Assembly: GCA_002308615.1 (NCBI GenBank)
Contig: DBWC01000126.1
Coordinates: forward strand, 19,475-27,197
DNA length: 7,723 nt
Origin: Clostridiales bacterium UBA1248
GTDB lineage: Bacteria; Bacillota; Clostridia; Oscillospirales; CAG-272
Direction: 5' to 3'
Shown: one piece after another, positions 7,349 through 7,723 of the stretch
Numbering within the stretch: the stretch's first letter is position 1
How the letters are laid out: every line of letters begins with the position of its first letter
Made by a program: the position numbers and the translations under genes
The notes under the pieces: model-generated
The model's input: the letters and a program-made list of their open reading frames with translations, nothing else
Database searches by the model: none
What the model was told of the DNA's origin: nothing

Positions 7349-7376
7349 ATTATATCAGAAAAAAAAGTAATGTCAA
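7349..7376 (-). promoter_or_regulatory. Sigma-A-type promoter of the glycosidase-lipoprotein operon
   Basis: Read on the minus strand, a perfect -35 TTGACA (7371-7376) is separated by 16 bases from a perfect -10 TATAAT (7349-7354). The -10 is preceded by TGA, giving an extended -10 (TGnTATAAT). A run of T fills most of the spacer. The start point should be near 7341, leaving a leader of about 30 nt with a GGGAG ribosome binding site. I see no clear operator palindrome around it. Confidence 0.92.
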
Positions 7377-7403
7377 GATAAATTTGAGAAAGGTGGAAGA
7401 AAT

Positions 7404-7419
7404 GAGCATACGGGACTCG
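7404..7419 (-). repeat. Copy of the tRNA 3' end (direct repeat of 7706-7721)
   Basis: Sixteen bases, GAGCATACGGGACTCG on the plus strand, match 7706-7721 exactly. In the tRNA at the right edge those bases are most of the acceptor 3' strand, the T-stem and part of the T-loop. Here no CCA or tRNA body accompanies them, so this is a fragment. It could be an attachment-site scar; that is an inference. Confidence 0.8.
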
Positions 7420-7603
7420 TCTTGAATTTTGCGAAGCATAAGTTCTGTTAATTTCATTTGTTTCTTGTGACAGCCGCTTGCGGTGCCCGAAAAAATCCGC
7501 GCGCCGCTGCCGCGTCTGTGCTTGATTTTTTTCGACCGCTGCGCTTTTCTCGCCTCGCTTCATCCGCCCCCGGCGGCGCAAGGCTCGTCAACAGTCACCG
7601 TTT

Positions 7604-7629
7604 AAAAACGATCCACCGGATCGTTTTTT
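7604..7629. terminator. Palindromic, probably bidirectional intrinsic terminator
   Basis: The arms 7604-7614 and 7618-7628 are perfect complements (11 bp: an A-run then CGATCC) with loop ACC, and T6 sits on the 3' side. By symmetry it also has a U-tract when read on the minus strand. No gene within the window obviously needs it. Confidence 0.65.
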
Positions 7630-7636
7630 GCACTGC

Positions 7637-7650
7637 TTCGAGTCCCGTAT
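7637..7650 (+). repeat. Inverted copy of the tRNA 3' end
   Basis: TTCGAGTCCCGTAT on the plus strand is the exact reverse complement of 7710-7723. After 11 unrelated bases it is followed by CACCAAACG, also shared with the sequence after the real tRNA. The hairpin at 7604-7628 lies just before it, so no tRNA body exists on this strand. Confidence 0.8.
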
Positions 7651-7670
7651 ATTTACTATTGCACCAAACG

Positions 7671-7691
7671 AAAAAGGACGCTTTTGCGTCC
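7671..7691 (-). terminator. Intrinsic terminator of the tRNA at the right edge
   Basis: On the minus strand, GGACGC (7691-7686) and GCGTCC (7681-7676) pair around a 4-nt A loop and are followed by five T (7675-7671). It begins nine bases after the encoded CCA. The stem continues with the flanking bases into a perfect 20-bp palindrome (7662-7681 with 7686-7705). Confidence 0.88.
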
Positions 7692-7700
7692 TTTTTCGTT

Positions 7701-7723
7701 TGGTGGAGCATACGGGACTCGAA
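7701..7723 (-). tRNA. 3' end of a tRNA gene, body beyond the window edge
   Basis: On the minus strand the last 23 bases read as a T-loop TTCGAGT (7723-7717), T-stem strand CCCGT (7716-7712), acceptor strand ATGCTCC (7711-7705), discriminator A (7704) and an encoded CCA (7703-7701). All lengths fit a canonical tRNA, and a terminator follows at once. The 5' half and anticodon are outside, so the isotype is unknown. The acceptor 5' end should read GGAGCAT, which with discriminator A would suit for example a valine tRNA of Firmicutes, but this is a weak guess. Confidence 0.85.

Larger units (their letters stand above)
7377..7700. other. Intergenic region without a convincing gene; hairpins and tRNA-derived repeats
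   Basis: No credible coding sequence is found. An 82-codon minus-strand frame (7333-7581) runs through the tRNA-end copy and the promoter and is very basic, so it is probably chance. The stretch holds a copy of the tRNA 3' end at 7404-7419, small GC-rich hairpins at 7474-7483 and 7564-7576, a terminator-like palindrome at 7604-7628, an inverted tRNA-end copy at 7637-7650, and the palindromic tRNA terminator at 7662-7705. From 7490 to 7560 the plus strand is pyrimidine-rich, alternating GC blocks with T-runs. Confidence 0.75.

Noticed and set aside
6722..7381. 219-codon plus-strand open frame
   Set aside because: It lies antisense to the glycosidase, whose catalytic motifs are intact. Its predicted protein is Arg/Val-rich without recognisable domains, as expected of a shadow frame.
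7333..7581. 82-codon minus-strand open frame
   Set aside because: It runs through the tRNA-end repeat and the glycosidase promoter, is strongly basic, and shows no convincing ribosome binding site. Such frames are common artefacts of tRNA-derived repeats.
7637..7666. A second tRNA gene on the plus strand ending in CACCA
   Set aside because: A terminator-like palindrome directly precedes the T-loop, no D-arm or anticodon arm exists, and the 11 bases after CCCGT do not form an acceptor strand of correct length.

Overview
The window looks like a piece of a Clostridia-type Firmicutes genome, probably an uncultured gut Oscillospirales-like anaerobe. This is an inference. It rests on GGAG-type ribosome binding sites, a consensus TTGACA/TATAAT promoter, a class II lipoprotein signal, moderate GC content, and a paired FAD-oxidoreductase/DUF1667 module of a type common in clostridia and Thermotoga.

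Layout, left to right. Positions 1-1490 hold two plus-strand genes: the C-terminal nine tenths of an FAD/NAD(P)-dependent oxidoreductase associated with glycerol-3-phosphate oxidation, and a small four-cysteine DUF1667 protein. Positions 1491-1667 are a compact repeat island of GC-rich hairpins and heptanucleotide repeats. Positions 1668-4859 hold three closely spaced plus-strand genes: a 12-helix GPH/SLC45-like MFS transporter, a membrane-anchored glycerophosphodiester phosphodiesterase and a membrane-anchored alpha/beta hydrolase. A strong hairpin terminator ends this run. Positions 4902-7309 hold a convergent two-gene minus-strand operon: a cytoplasmic GH39-like glycosidase followed by a lipoprotein with a Thr/Glu linker. 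It is driven by a near-perfect sigma-A promoter at 7349-7376. Positions 7377-7700 have no convincing gene but hold hairpins and copies of a tRNA 3' end. The window's last 23 bases are the 3' end of a real tRNA gene on the minus strand, with encoded CCA and its own terminator.

How the genes may work together: the phosphodiesterase would release glycerol-3-phosphate from glycerophosphodiesters, and the oxidoreductase/DUF1667 pair would take part in oxidising it to dihydroxyacetone phosphate. The left half could therefore be a lipid-headgroup salvage locus, with the MFS protein importing a sugar or polyol and the hydrolase acting on an ester at the membrane. The minus-strand operon would handle oligosaccharides such as xylosides, but its substrate cannot be read from the sequence.

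The least ordinary part is the right edge. One tRNA 3'-end sequence occurs there three times in two orientations within about 320 bases, and one inverted copy forms a long near-palindrome with the genuine tRNA end. No complete new system such as a defence or CRISPR locus is visible.
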